The position numbers were made by a program, and so were the translations under genes. A model generated the notes under the pieces. That model worked only from the letters and a program-made list of their open reading frames with translations, searched no databases and had not been told where the DNA came from. Below are positions 22,512 through 34,870 of a stretch of 64,000 nt of DNA, piece after piece. Source of the stretch: Garcia nutans (Eukaryota > Streptophyta > Magnoliopsida > Malpighiales > Euphorbiaceae); assembly GCA_947685225.1 (NCBI GenBank), contig CANTUV010000076.1, positions 1,674,001 to 1,738,000 on the forward strand. Direction: 5' to 3'. Numbering within the stretch: the stretch's first letter is position 1; each line of letters begins with the position of its first letter.

Positions 22512-24603
22512 AGTTACAAAGATAACTTTTAAAATTTTTTATTTTTTATATTTTTATTTTAACTTTTTAGTGTATTTTGTGAGTTATGATTAGAATAACT
22601 ACTTATAATTTTTTTTTTATCTTTTCACAACTATTTTATTTTAATATTTAAATTAACCATATAAATTTAGTTATCTTAAAAATAATTTAAAATAAATATA
22701 TTATCAATTATAATTGGATTTATATTTATATTACTTGACTTTATTTCTAATATATTGTCTACCCGCTTAAAAAATATTTTTATTATACTAATTTAGTTTA
22801 AATTTTAATATATTTATTTGTTCGTTTATCATCTTTATATTTTAATCATATTATTTTCAAATAAAATTTTTCCCTTTCACTAAAAAAAATATAACAATTG
22901 ACACATTTTTAACTATTCTTTATTACTACTTTTAATTTTTTCAACTTTTTAACTAAAATAATAGGACTAAGAATTAATATTTTGATTTATGCTGATAAAA
23001 TTTTTTTAAATCAATTTAAAAAATTATTCTTATCTTATTATAAATGAAGAATTGTGTTCGAATGCCTAAATTTTTTATACTAATTTTATCTTAACTTTTT
23101 TTTATCAATTCAATATCTTAATTTTAATAAATATTTGAAAATAAATTATTTCAATTAATATTTATTATTATTCGGCTGATGATTGATATTGACTGAAATA
23201 ATTTATCTGCAAATATTTGTGAAAGTTTAAATACGAAACTGATTGCAAAAGTTAAAACATCAAATAAAAAATATTAAAAATTCATTTATTAACGGTGTAA
23301 TTTTTTATTATAAATATTTTATAACATATAAATATAAATATTTTAATTTCATATATATATAATATTATTTTTACGTGCTAATTATATTAATATATATTTA
23401 TATTAAAATAAAATAAAGTATTATGATCCGCACAACACAGTGGTTGGTAAATATTTTATCTGTATATACTAAAATAGCTCCCAATTTACTATTTCTTATG
23501 GCAGTGTAATTTCCAAAAAAATCATACTTTTTCTTTGTATTTTCAATTTTGCCATGACTTATACTCTTGCCTCTGTCTCCCCTTTGGCCTTTAAAGTATG
23601 TTGTATTAGTTAATAAAATAATGGAAACCTTGAAATCCATCAACAAATCGTCGTGTGCCATATGGATTAATCTTTAGTCATCCTCCATTATTTTATAGTG
23701 AACTTTTATGTTTTTTTTTTCTTCATTTTTCATTTCTCTTTTATGGTTTTGTTTTTTAATTTTTAATAAATTTTAGTGAGTCATAATATTTATAATAATG
23801 AATTTATATTTTTATTATTATTTTATTTTACTTTTAAATTAAAAATATAAATTTAATTATCTTAAAAATAATTTAAAATAAATATTTTATTAATGATATT
23901 TAAATTTAAATTTTTATATTATTTTATTTTATTTTTAATGCATTTCTTATCCACTTTTTAAGTGAAATTTTAAATTTGAACTCAATGATAATTTAAGCTT
24001 ATTTAGAAATAAATATTATGATTGAATTTAATATTAAATTTGTATTCTTAATATTTAAAAAAAATTAAAATTATGTTGTATAAGATGAAGTTTTTAAAAA
24101 TTATAATTTAATTAATAAATAACATAAATTTTGGGTTTCAATTTTCTTATTATAATAGAAAAAACATCAAGATTACAAATTATTTAATTCAAAAGCTTTA
24201 ATTTATTAAATATATATTAATAACACTTTGGTCAATAATAAAATAAAAATGAGAATTTAAAAAATACATATTTAATTATTTAATTTTTTATATTACATAT
24301 TATTTTTACTAATTGCATATATTATCTTAAAAGTGAAATACAATTTAATTTTAATTAAAATTAATTTTTATTTTTTAAATAAATTTTTATTTCTTTTACT
24401 TTTGATTTTTTAAAATATGTTGCTATTATATTTTGTATATTTTATATGTAAACAAATATTTTGTATATTACTATATATTTATATATTATATATATAAATA
24501 AATATTTTATATTTTTTATATATTCTGTATCTATTTTATATATATTATTACTATATTTAACATATATTATTTATTATTATCATTATTTATATAAAAATAT
24601 TAA
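22512..24603. other. AT-rich region with reverse-oriented copies of a dispersed repeat
   Basis: No gene. The stretch 22540-22870 resembles the reverse complement of 28080-28290 (shared CTAATTTAGTTTAAATTT and TTATCTTAAAAATAATTTAAAAT). Similar sequence is at 23820-23890. Within 23400-23560 the reverse complement reads GGCAAAATTGAAAA, TTTTTTGGAAATTACACTGC and TTGTGCGG, matching blocks near 25655 and 28555. These are decayed members of one AT-rich repeat family. Confidence 0.5.
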
Positions 24604-25785
24604 TTTTCGCAACAATGTACGGGACATAATTAAGCTTGTATATATACTAAAAGAGCTATAAGGAAAGCTGTTTTTTTATAGCCGTGGATTTCCTATTTAG
24701 CCAAATTTATTTTTTGAATTTTTCATTTTACCCCTTTTTCTCTCTTTTTATAATAAATATAGTAATTATCATTATACTATTAAATAATAATTTTAATTTA
24801 TTAATTTAATTAAATGATAATTTTAATTTATTAATTTAACTACTCAAATTATTGTTTATTATTCAATTGAGTGAAAATCAATTAAATTAAATAAAAAAAT
24901 AACATTTGTTCTTGAAGCAATAAAAAACAATAAAAACGAAAATAAAAGGTTAAAAAAGAAGTAAAATAAAAAAAAGATAAAATTGAAAATTCAAAAAAAA
25001 GATTGGTTTTTTTGGAATTTTACTATTCATCTAGGGAGGTGTTTTAATATATATAATAAATCAAGAACTAAACTATATTTAAATTTAAAAAATAAAAATT
25101 ATTTTGCAATAAGATGATTAAAATATGAATTATTTATTAGGTATATATTATTAGATGAAATAGTTAATATTTTAATAAAATGACTAAAATATAAATTTAT
25201 AAATGTTTTTTTTTATTTATCATTTTATGCTCTTTATTATATTAGTTAATTGTCAAAGTTGAAAATTTTAATAATATATTAAAAGATAAAATAAATTTAT
25301 TTAAAATTTATTGAAGCTAGTTTTAATTAATAATAATATTAATAATAAAAAAGTTAAAAAAAAAAAAGTCAAAGCGTATATGGGTGCGGTGTATAAATCG
25401 TATATAAAATTTTAAGCCAGATTTATTTATAAAAAAAATATAATAGCAATTTAACAAAAATTTAATATAAAAAGTGAAAAAAAAATCAAATCAAAATAAA
25501 AATTCGAATAGGTAACCTGTCTTGTGTTAAAATAATAATAAGGCCACGTGTAACAAATTTGTGCAATCCGAATAACTAAAAAAAACACCTGGCACAAAAG
25601 GTCAAAAGCAAAAAAAATAAAAAATTATCAAAAGCCAAAAAAAAAAATTATAATGGCAAAATCGAAACTTTAACAAAAATGTATGGTTTTTTGAAATTTA
25701 CACTGTCGTAAAAACCGGTAACATGAGGAGCACTTTTAGTGTATACGAGCTAAGTTTCTCCGTACGTTGCTGCAAGGATTGATTT
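24604..25785. repeat. AT-rich repeat unit bounded by inverted end sequences
   Basis: The left edge TGTACGGGACATAATTAAGC, running into TATATATACTAAAAGAGC, recurs inverted at the right edge. There the reverse complement reads CGTACGGAGAAACTTAGC, then TATACACTAAAAGTGC. The TATATACTAAAAG and GTACGTTGCTGC blocks recall Helitron ends, but no clear TC start and CTRR end was found. There is no coding sequence. Part of the interior (24750-24920) matches 53690-53850. Confidence 0.4.
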
Positions 25786-28079
25786 TATTATATGAATAAT
25801 GAAAAATATATTAACATATAATTTAATATTTATTTTATATATTATAATTTTTCTAATATTCATATACAACATAATAGCAACATAATATTTATATATAAAA
25901 TATATAATTCGTTAAGATACAATATATTAATCACATATATAATAATGATATACAATATATTAATTTAGCATGCGTACATTTTGACAAAAATTTAGTAATT
26001 ATAAGTTTAATATTAGTTAGTAATAATAAAAAAAGTACTACAATGTCACTTATAGATTAGTTTTAGGTAAAATATTTATTTTCTCATTTAGTCAAAATAT
26101 TTTTTCTCTCATTAGTAGTTATTCATAGTATGAAAATATAAAATTATTTTAATGTTCTTCATAACCGTTAATGATTTTTATGGCTATATAACATATATAG
26201 TATTAGTATCACAAATTTTAATATATATATATATATATATCTAAAAAAAATTATAAATACTTATGAATAATATATAATTCACAATATAAATTAAAAAATT
26301 AAAGCTATCTAAAACTATGTAAATAATAAAAACAATCCAAATCAATCAATTTTTTATATATTTATTTATCTTCATTATTGTGCAATTGTGTTTTACCATT
26401 AATATGCAACGTCCAACATTTTATTACTAAACTAAATATTTTAAGCAGTAAACTTCAAATATATTATATCTACAATTAATTAATAATTAATACTTATACA
26501 ATCAACAAACAGTATATAAAAATATAAAATATAATATTCCTTGAAAATTTTAATATGAATATATTAATTAGAGAAAATATAAAAATTATCTTATGAGTCA
26601 ATTCTATTTTATAAAAAAAGGTTATTAGGGTCAATATATTGAATTATAATTACTTAAAAATTGAAACATTAGCAATAATTAACTTTTAATTTTTAATCAT
26701 TTTAATTTTACTGATTTAGTGGGTTTATTTTCTAATTTTCATAATTAAGTCAAATTGATTTAAATATGAATTTCATTGAAAACTTTTAGTGTATATAAAT
26801 TATTAATTATCATAATATTTTTATTTTTTTAATTAATTATATAACATATTGAAAGTTTGAACTTTAAAATAATTATAAATTAAAAAAGAAAAGAAAAGAA
26901 ATGTAAATAAGGAGTTGGCAAGAGAGAAGAAAATTAAGAATAATTTATAAAAATTATATATGTACATATATATTATATATTAATATATAATATTAAAATA
27001 AATAAAATAATACATGAAAATTTTAATTGTATAAAATTATAAAAAAGTATATATTAATTTAAGAAATGAAAAATAAAAATGTATACTTATAATAAAAATA
27101 TTTTTTTTTATTTTTAAAAATATTAACAATTGAATGCTAAAAACTTTCAAATAAATTTAATCAAAATGATTAAAATTTTTTATAATATTAAAAATTAATT
27201 AGAACTTGGAAGGCAATGTCAAATATTTTATGTGGGTGAAAATAATGGCTTTGATGATGTAATATTGGACTTTTAGCTTAAAAAAACTTTACGCACATAT
27301 ATTCTGCATGTATGAGACATATTAAAAATTATATATAAATTCTTTATTTTTTATTAATTTATACTATAAATTAGTAAAATAATAAAAATATATAATATAA
27401 ATTTAATAGATAATAAAATAAAATAAAATTTTATCCATAATAAAATTTTATTTTCTTATCATGAATTAACAAATCATATATTTTGCGAATCTTTTTAATT
27501 TATCAAACATTCTATTGAATATTATAAATAAAAATATTAATACTTTTTGTATTAAGATAAATCAAATTAACATGTAACATGGTATTTTTATTTTTCAAAA
27601 ATGATATTTTTTTATAATAGAAAAAATTAATTTATCATTTAGCTATTTAATTAAATATTTAATTATTAATTTGGATGTAGAATTTTTTCTATTTTATTTA
27701 TATTTCTATATATTTATCATTCTTTAACATATAAATATGAAAAATTAAAAATAAGAATAAATTAAATATTCTTAACAATTATAAATAATAAATGTTTGCA
27801 AAACTTTAATAAAATTTTAAAAATAAAGAAAAAAGTAAATATTAAATATAATGTCAATAATATATAAAATAGAAATATATTAATAATTTATTTATATTTC
27901 TATATATTTATTATTTTTTAATATTTTTTATATTTTATTATATATTAAATGTTAAGGCTCATTTATATATTAAAATAATATATATTATATAAATATATTG
28001 AATTTACTATTACATAATTCATGGGAAAAACTAAAATATGCATGTTAATTTTTTTTGGAGTGAAAAATTTATAAATTTA
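25786..28079. other. AT-rich intergenic DNA
   Basis: No gene, RNA gene or clear element was recognised. It has short (AT)n runs, for example at 26219-26240, and many A- and T-tracts. Confidence 0.6.
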
Positions 28080-28616
28080 TCTAAAAATATAAAGAGATAG
28101 AAAAAGAAATATATTGAAATTTAAACTAAATTAATACAATAAAACTATCTTTTTATGGTTAAAAAATCTATTAAAAATAAAATCAAATAATACAAAACTT
28201 TAAATCTAATTATAATTAACAATATATTATTTTAAATTATTTTTAAGATAATTAAATTTATATTATCAATTTAAAAGTTAAATAAATAAAAATAAAAAAT
28301 AAAAAATTTGAAATGTTATTCTTTTAATAATTATGACTCATAATATCTACTAAATATTAAAATAAAATAAAAAAGAGACTATGTTTAAATTATTTCAATT
28401 AATAAAAATAAAGATAAAAATGCAAAATAAATAAAAAGGGTAAAAATGTAAAAAAAATAAATAGAAAATAAATGGAAAAAGAAAATAAAGAAAAATACTT
28501 AAAAGAAAGAAAGTAACAAAAAAAAAGAGAAACAAAAAGGAAAAAAAAGTGATGGCAAAATGGAAAATAAGAAGAGAAAGTTTGATTTTTTGCGAAATGA
28601 ATTGCCGTAAGGAATA

Positions 28617-28654
<38 letters not shown>

Positions 28655-29009
28655 CACAAGTAGGTAAATTTGTCAGGACTATAATGCGGTTTATGAAAGT
28701 TTTTATATTATTTTAAATTAAAAAAATAATTTATATAATAATACAATTAGTATCTAAAACGTAATATTATATATGTAATATTAAAAAATTCATATTCACA
28801 TATGATAAAAATATTTATAATAAGATATGTTTAATGTAGGCTTTTTTCAAAGAAAATAAAAAAATTATAATTTTATTTGAAAATAATGAGGAAAGAAAAA
28901 AATTATAAATTTACATAAAAATTTATTACTTGTTAATTTTTTTAAGTAAAAATATTTATTTTATAAGTGAAAAAAGTTGACAAATATTAACTATTGGATT
29001 TGTATGATG
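28080..29009 (+). repeat. AT-rich dispersed repeat, copy 1 (split by the plastid insertion)
   Basis: It aligns with about 30440-31525, sharing AATAAAATCAAATAA, TTATTTTTAAGATAATTAAATT, TGCGGTTTA and the long block from TATATTATTTTAAATTAAAA to AATATTAACTATTG. Its alignment breaks at about 29009, where plastid sequence starts, and resumes at 30206 with AACATTTTATTT. An (AT)n run fills 28619-28653. Confidence 0.7.
28619..28653. repeat. (AT)n microsatellite
   Basis: About 17 AT units inside repeat copy 1. Confidence 0.97.
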
Positions 29010-29571
29010 AAGAACCATAAAACTGAATTATTTGGGATGTTTGTGCCCATAAGAAATTGAAAAGCCATCCATTAATAATGGAATTCTGTGCAAAATTTCA
29101 TTTCGTGATATGAGTTACCACTCCTTGATCACTTATATTATCCTAAATATTTGACGGCATTTTTCAACTAAAATGAAATATTACAACTGAAATTGAAGTG
29201 TACATCCAAAATAGCCATAAGAAAACATGATCATAAAGCGGATACTTGATATGTTCCCCCTCTTTCAGGTCCATCACAAGGAAAATGAAAACTAAAATTT
29301 GCTTTATTCGACATCAAATGAGAGATACGGGCAAATAGAACTTCTTCAGAAATATCAATACTGTCACATGAATCGAAAATGCATGAATATAATGTATCAA
29401 AAAATTTGCGGTTCCTAATAAAATCAGTAACAAAGCAACCTTGCCACCCACTGCCGCTAAATCATCACCCTCTCAAATCAAACTGGTGCTTGCTGTTGCA
29501 CTAGGAGCCATTTTAACAGGTGTTAAAGCACGAGTGTTTTGTATCCATTGAGCAAAGACTTGGTTCAGTTA
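29010..29571 (-). pseudogene. psaA: plastid psaA fragment in the nucleus
   Basis: The minus-strand translation reads NQVFAQWIQNTRALTP, VGGKVALL, FPCDGP, DHVFLWLFWMY, DQGVVTHIT and INGWLFNFLWAQTSQII. This is the colinear C-terminal half of photosystem I P700 apoprotein A1. Frame breaks and changes such as the loss of Trp in the STSLTWGGGD region show it is non-functional. In the plastid this protein binds the P700 chlorophylls and the FX iron-sulphur cluster. Confidence 0.88.
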
Positions 29572-29928
29572 TCCACTTTAATGACAAAAAAAAAAGAATT
29601 GATCAAATTTTATTGAGTTTGACTCATAGTGATCATTTATCAAAGAATGACTCTGGTTATCAAATTATTGAAGAGCCGAGAATAATTTATTTATGATACT
29701 TAGTTGACATTCATAAAAAGTATCTAATGAATTATAAGTTCAATACATCATGTTTAGCAAAAGAGACGGATATTCCTTGTTTATTATCAAATAATCACTT
29801 ATTCACAAACATTGTGTGGGGTAAATAGTTTTCATTTCCCATCTCATGGAAAACCTTTTTAGCTCCGCTTAGCTCTATCTCCCTTTAGGGGTATTTTAGT
29901 GATAGGTTCTATAGGAACTAAATTATCA
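29572..29928 (+). pseudogene. ycf2: plastid ycf2 fragment in the nucleus
   Basis: The plus strand reads RIDQILLSLTHSDHLSKNDS, then YLVDIHKKYLMNYKFNTSCL, then GSIGT close to the right edge. This matches the segment of Ycf2 that runs up to its nucleotide-binding loop. Stops and a frameshift are present near 29690-29900. Ycf2 is a large plastid protein linked to protein import. Here only about 120 codons remain. Confidence 0.85.
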
Positions 29929-30205
29929 TAACTTCTACTCATTCCATACATTGATCCACTACTGTCCAAATAGCATTGCCCGTTGCAGTTTGAGCAACAA
30001 ATATTGCTCCGTTTCTTATGTCCCTGAATTCACAAGTGCCGGCGGAGGATTAGGAAATCACTCGACCTCGTACATCTGTAACAGTCACAAATAGTATTGT
30101 TGAAACTTGCTTGAACATAAATAACTCCTATTGGTATTTTACGTATTCTCGTGTGAGCTAATACTTTCATTCATGCGTGAACCCATTTTTGGTAAAGGTT
30201 TTGTC
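29929..30205 (-). pseudogene. rps11: plastid rps11 fragment in the nucleus
   Basis: The minus strand gives KIPIGVIYVQASFNNTI, TVTDVRGRVIS, SSAGTCEFRD, FVAQTATGNAIWTVVDQ and VEVMI in colinear order across two frames. This matches the N-terminal two thirds of plastid ribosomal protein S11. A stop and a shift show it is not functional. Confidence 0.85.
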
Positions 30206-30439
30206 AACATTTTATTTCTTTTAACAAAATATATAATTTGATATACATTTCAAGTTTTCAAATGTAAATTCATATTTACATGTTATAAAAATATTTATAA
30301 TAATATATTAAAATATTTTATAAATTGATTTGAGAATTTCTTGATCAAAAGGAATAATTATAATATTAATTTTTATTATATTGCTTTAATTAAAAATTAA
30401 AAATATCATAATATATTGCTTTTGGATATAAAAAAATAT
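30206..30439 (+). repeat. AT-rich repeat copy 1, resumed after the plastid insertion
   Basis: AACATTTTATTT and the ATATAATTTGATAT and TGTAAATTCA blocks match 31527-31600, which follows the uninterrupted copy. This supports the plastid DNA having split a single repeat. Confidence 0.6.
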
Positions 30440-30807
30440 AAAATAGCTGAATAACAAATAAATATATTAAAATTTAAATTAAATCGGTATAATAAAAAAA
30501 TCTTTAAGTATAGTAAAAAAAATATTTGGCAATGTTTGGATGTATTATCTATTTTTTGGCTTGGAAAAAAATTATTAAAAAATAAAATCAAATAAGAGAA
30601 AACTCTAAATTCAAATATAATTAAAAATATGATCATTTTAAATTATTTTTAAGATAATTAAATTTATATTATCATTTTAAAAATTAAAATAAAATAATAA
30701 AAAATTTAAAAATTAAAATTTATTATTCTAAAAATTATAACTCACAAATCTCATTAACAGGTTTAATGAAAAAAAATAAAAGTTTTGAGAAATTATTATG
30801 ACTAATA

Positions 30808-30840
<33 letters not shown>

Positions 30841-31525
30841 AGTAATAATGTCTCATGAGCTAAAAGGAAAGATAAAATATTAATAAAAAAATAAAATATA
30901 ATAGTTTATGGATTAAAAAAAAGAAAAAATTAATTAATTACTTGATAATATTTTTTAGAGAAAAATTAAAAAAAAGAAAATCTTATATTTTAAAAGAGAA
31001 GTAAAATTATAAAAGAAGTAAAAATAAAAAGGGAAAATAGAAAAAGTTAAATAAAAAAACATAAAATGGTAATAGCATGTAAATGAAAAAAGGAATGGGA
31101 AATAAGGAAAGAAAATTAAAATATAAGGGTAAAATTGAAATTGTACTATTTATTTCATGGAGGAATTTTAATATATTAATAAGCGGTAAAATTTTCCTCA
31201 CTATAGTGCGGTTTACAAAAGATTTTATATTATTTTAAATTAAAAATAATTTATATATTAATATAATTAGTACAGTAATATAATATAAATAATATTAAAA
31301 AATTATATTCACACATTATAAAAATATGTATAATAAGATGTGTTTAATATAGACTTTTTTTTTTGAAGAAAATAAAAAAATATATATAATTTTATTTAAA
31401 AATAATGAAGGAAAAAAATTATAAATTTACTTGAAAATTTATTACTTATTAATTTTTTTAGGTAAAAATATTTAATTTATAAGTGAAGGAAAAGGGTTGG
31501 TAAATATTAACTATTGAATTTGAAT
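30440..31525 (+). repeat. AT-rich dispersed repeat, copy 2 (unsplit)
   Basis: It lies in direct orientation to 28080-29009 at a distance of about 2.4 kb, with the same order of blocks. It holds a private (GAT)n array at 30808-30841. It carries no coding sequence. Confidence 0.7.
30808..30841. repeat. (GAT)n microsatellite
   Basis: About 11 uninterrupted GAT units. Confidence 0.97.
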
Positions 31526-31900
31526 GATAACATTTTATTTTATTTTTACCAAAATAGATATAATTTAATATTTTTATAATTGTAAATTCAACTGTAATTT
31601 TATAATTATACAAATTTTAATTAAAAAGATAATATTTAAATTATTTGCTTATTTTATTTTAGTTAATAAAAATAAAGATAAAAAATGAAAAATAAATAAA
31701 AAGGTGAAAAATATAAAAAATAAAATAAAGTAAAAAATAAACAAAAGCTAAAAAAGATAGAAAAGAGGATAAAATAGAAAAATAAAAAAAATGAGAATGG
31801 TTTAAGTGAAAATTTACTATTTATTTATGTGGGTGTTTTCATATATAATATAATTACCATAATCTCCATATATATTTATTGTATATATAGCATCATGGTC
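31526..31900 (+). repeat. AT-rich dispersed repeat, partial copy 3
   Basis: From about 31630 the sequence TTAAATTATTTGC, AATAAAGATAAAAAATG, AAATAAATAAAAAGG matches 28385-28450 of copy 1. It ends near GGGTGTTTTCATATATAATA, similar to the block at 25030-25055. Confidence 0.5.
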
Positions 31901-32150
31901 TACCTCTTCAAACTAACATTTAGGTCTTAAGAACACTGATCCATCAACTTGCTACAGTAATTTAAGTTACTGTGAAATTTATGTTGATCTTTTCCATCTC
32001 TTCTCTCTCTATAGAGACTCTCTCTTTAATGTGAAGTTGATCTTTCCATCTCCTTCCTTCTACCTTACCTTTCTATCTATTCAGATCGAGTAGACGTCCC
32101 TCTTTATCTCCTATACCTTACTACCTAAACCTCTAACTCAACACTCATCC

Positions 32151-33762
32151 ATGGATCATCTGAATGACGGTATAAACAATCTGATCTCTAAAACTAATTC
32201 TCTTGGGATTACACTCAACTTCCAACCAGACCCAGGAGAAAACCCCCAACTTAGGATTATGGTGCTAGCAGGGATATTACTATCGCCAAAAACCATTAAG
32301 GCGAATACATTGAAGAATGTTTTAGACAAAACATGGAGAGTGATAAAGGAATTTACTATTTTGAAACAAGGACGGAACAAGTTTTCCTTTCATTTTCAAA
32401 ATATTGCAGTTGCTGAAATGGTCTTTAGAGAAGCCCCATGAAATGTATCAAATTCCTTACTGATCCTAAACAAGTGGCACCCAGACTAAACATTCCGAAA
32501 TATTGACTTCTCCAGAGTGTCTTTTTGGATTCAGGTACATAATCTCCATGCTTCTCTCATAACTAAAGAGAATGCAGATAAAATTGGCAACTTGTTGGAT
32601 GGGTTAATTGAAATTGATGCCAACCATCTAAAACGGTTGGGGTGGAATCCATTCTACAGATTAAAGGTCTGGGTTATAGTAGATAAACCTTTATTAATAG
32701 GTTTTAACAACCATTCATCTGGAGATAAGGAGGATATGATAAGTATAAGGTATGAAAGACTGGGTATTTTTGCTTTAGCTGTGGAAAACTTGGGCATGTG
32801 GCTAGATTGTATTCAGAAAAATTAGCCATTGAAGATGTAAAATTATCAGATTCTCAATTTGTTCATCCAAATACAAACAAGATGATCGGAGTCCTATTGC
32901 AGTTTCTTCATAATCAAATTCTCCAATTTTGAATTTGCCTGAATCGAAAAAAATACTAGTCATTGCTGGTGAAAGGAAATCATGTGCTGGAAGGAAATTA
33001 TCTTTTGATGGGACAACTTTAGATACTGAGCACACCCTTGAGAGAAGCGAACAACCCCATCCACGAATGAATAAAGTTGTCAGTCGTACCTCGCCTCGTC
33101 TGACCACATGTACAGTCGATACTCCAAACCAAAATTTAACCATTCCTTTTGAAAAAATATCTGCTACCCCTCAGATAGGAAAATACCCAAAAGGCAACTC
33201 CTTCATACCTCTTCGGACTTCTGGTCCAAGCTTATCTATTACCCCACATACTAAGGAAACTTCCCCTTCCCTAAACTCTGCAACCTCAATCCTTTCTCCT
33301 AACCTTACTGAGACCAACATCTTCCCCCATCTTGACTCCCCCTTTTTCCAAAACCCTAACACTAAAAGAGAGCTTAATATGGCCGAAGAGGAGACAATTC
33401 TTATTAAAAAGTTCATATTTAATAAGGGAATGGAAGGGTCTCTTAATAATGTAATCTCATGGAGCTACATGATTGTCAAGGATAACCCCAGTTTCTCAAT
33501 AAACCTTGCTTTTAACCAAGAAATGGAAGAGAAATTGTTCCAAACTCAAATGGCTAATCCTGGAAAGATCACAGAGATTGGAAACGAAGACACATCGGAA
33601 GAAAGAAACAAAACCAGACCTTTCAATCCCTGCAAACTTGTGTTGAAAACTAAATCTAACAAAAAATGGAAGAGATTGGCTAGGCAAAAAACCTTAAATG
33701 TTGCTGCTTCCTCTAGCAATGGTGGCTCGCCCAAAGCCACCCAAGCGCCATTAGCGCTCTAG
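32151..33762 (+). pseudogene. L1-type LINE ORF1 (DUF4283 and CCHC knuckle), broken
   Basis: The ORF begins MDHLNDGINNLISK. A DUF4283-like region follows (VLDKTWRVIKEFTILKQGRN, FSFHFQN, SFWIQVHNL, NADKIGNLLDGLIEID, RLKVWV). A zf-CCHC_4 knuckle near 32770 reads CFSCGKLGHVARLY once the frame is corrected, with the last Cys changed. The rest (32929-33762) is an open Ser/Thr/Pro-rich tail ending just before the endonuclease start. Stops occur near 32439 and 32488 and a frameshift precedes the knuckle. The protein would have bound LINE RNA. The CT-rich stretch 31905-32150 upstream is probably its 5' leader. Confidence 0.8.
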
Positions 33763-34870
33763 CCTGGAACTATCAGGGTTTTAGGCGGCCTTGACAAGGA
33801 ATGGTCTTAAAGATAAAATCAATAGATACCGCCTTTTTTGGTCTTCTTATCCGAGACAAAGCAGGACACTAAAGTGATGGAGAGGTTTAGAAGGAAACTC
33901 AACTTTGATCATGGGGATTATGTTGATCCTGTGGGTTTTGCTGGTGGTCTTGCCATTTGGTGGAAAAGCTCAATAATAGTCCAGATTCTTTATAAATGCT
34001 CCAATTATGTCCATGTAAGTGTATCGAAATCAAAATTTGCCTATTTCCTGTTAACATTTGATTACAACAGTTTATATAAAGACAAGAAGAAGGAATTTTT
34101 TAAGAATCTTTTTACAACCAATCAGGGTAGATGAGAGGATAATCTACTGAAAGATTTTCCTAAGCTGGTATCGGACAACTCTATTTTGTGTAGCACCCCT
34201 TATGGAGAGGAAATCAAATCAACAAATTTTGATATGGGAGCTTTCAAAGCCCCTGGGCCTAATGGGTTCCTATGTGTCTTCTACCAAAGGTACTGGAATG
34301 TAATTAAAGGGGAGCTAATCTCAACTGTACAAGCCATCTTTGATACTGCCATCATGCCTCTAGATATTAATCTCACCAATATTGTGCTCATTCCAAAGAT
34401 AAATTCACCTGAAACTTTATCTTAATTTAGACTTATTGGACTTTGTAATTTAAGCTATAAAATTGTTGCAAAAATCATTGTGAGTAGACTAAAACCATTC
34501 ATGTATATTCTTATAAATCAAACCCAAGGTGCTTTTATCCCTAGTAGAATCATTCATGAAAACATTTTGATTGTGCAAGAAAATTTTCATAAACCTAAAG
34601 TTAGATCTTCCAGCAATAAAGGGCAGACAGTTTTATTAAATTAGATATACACAAAGCATATGATAGAGTAGAGTGAAATTTTTTAGAGAAACCTTGGTCT
34701 TATTGGGTTCAATGAGGTGTTAGAAATGTGAGATACATAATCCTTATTAATGACAATATTTCTTACTATTTCCAACCCTCTAGAGATCTTAGACAAGGGA
34801 ATCTCCTTTCACCTCTATTTATTACAATATTACTCGGACCTCAATTCCGAAAATCTTCTTAAATTTGATT
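33763..34870 (+). pseudogene. L1-type LINE ORF2 remnant (endonuclease and reverse transcriptase), internally deleted
   Basis: The endonuclease start is visible (LAWNYQGFRRP, then VFLSETKQDTKVMERF and GFAGGLAIWWKSS) and breaks off near 34130. The RT follows almost at once with GAFKAPGPNGFLCVFYQRYW, NIVLIPKIN, RLIGLCNLSYKIVAKII, QTQGAFIPSRIIHENIL and DLRQGNLLSPLF. The region between endonuclease and RT, the RT catalytic YxDD part and the RNase H end are missing. The remnant fades near 34870, before a T-tract at about 34945-34960. It cannot make an active protein. Confidence 0.8.

Larger units (their letters stand above)
29010..30205. mobile_element. nuclear insertion of plastid DNA (NUPT), three-part mosaic
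   Basis: The three consecutive segments translate to plastid proteins: PsaA (minus), Ycf2 (plus) and Rps11 (minus). These genes lie apart in angiosperm plastomes, so the insert was assembled from separate plastid fragments before or during integration. Stops and substitutions fit nuclear decay. Both junctions fall inside AT-rich repeat copy 1, and copy 2 at about 31520-31530 shows the uninterrupted sequence. Confidence 0.88.

Noticed and set aside
28399..28659. Minus-strand frame rich in Phe, Leu, Ile and Tyr resembling a membrane protein
   Set aside because: It is a translation of A-rich repeat DNA with an (AT)n run. The same composition appears in other repeat copies without an open frame.
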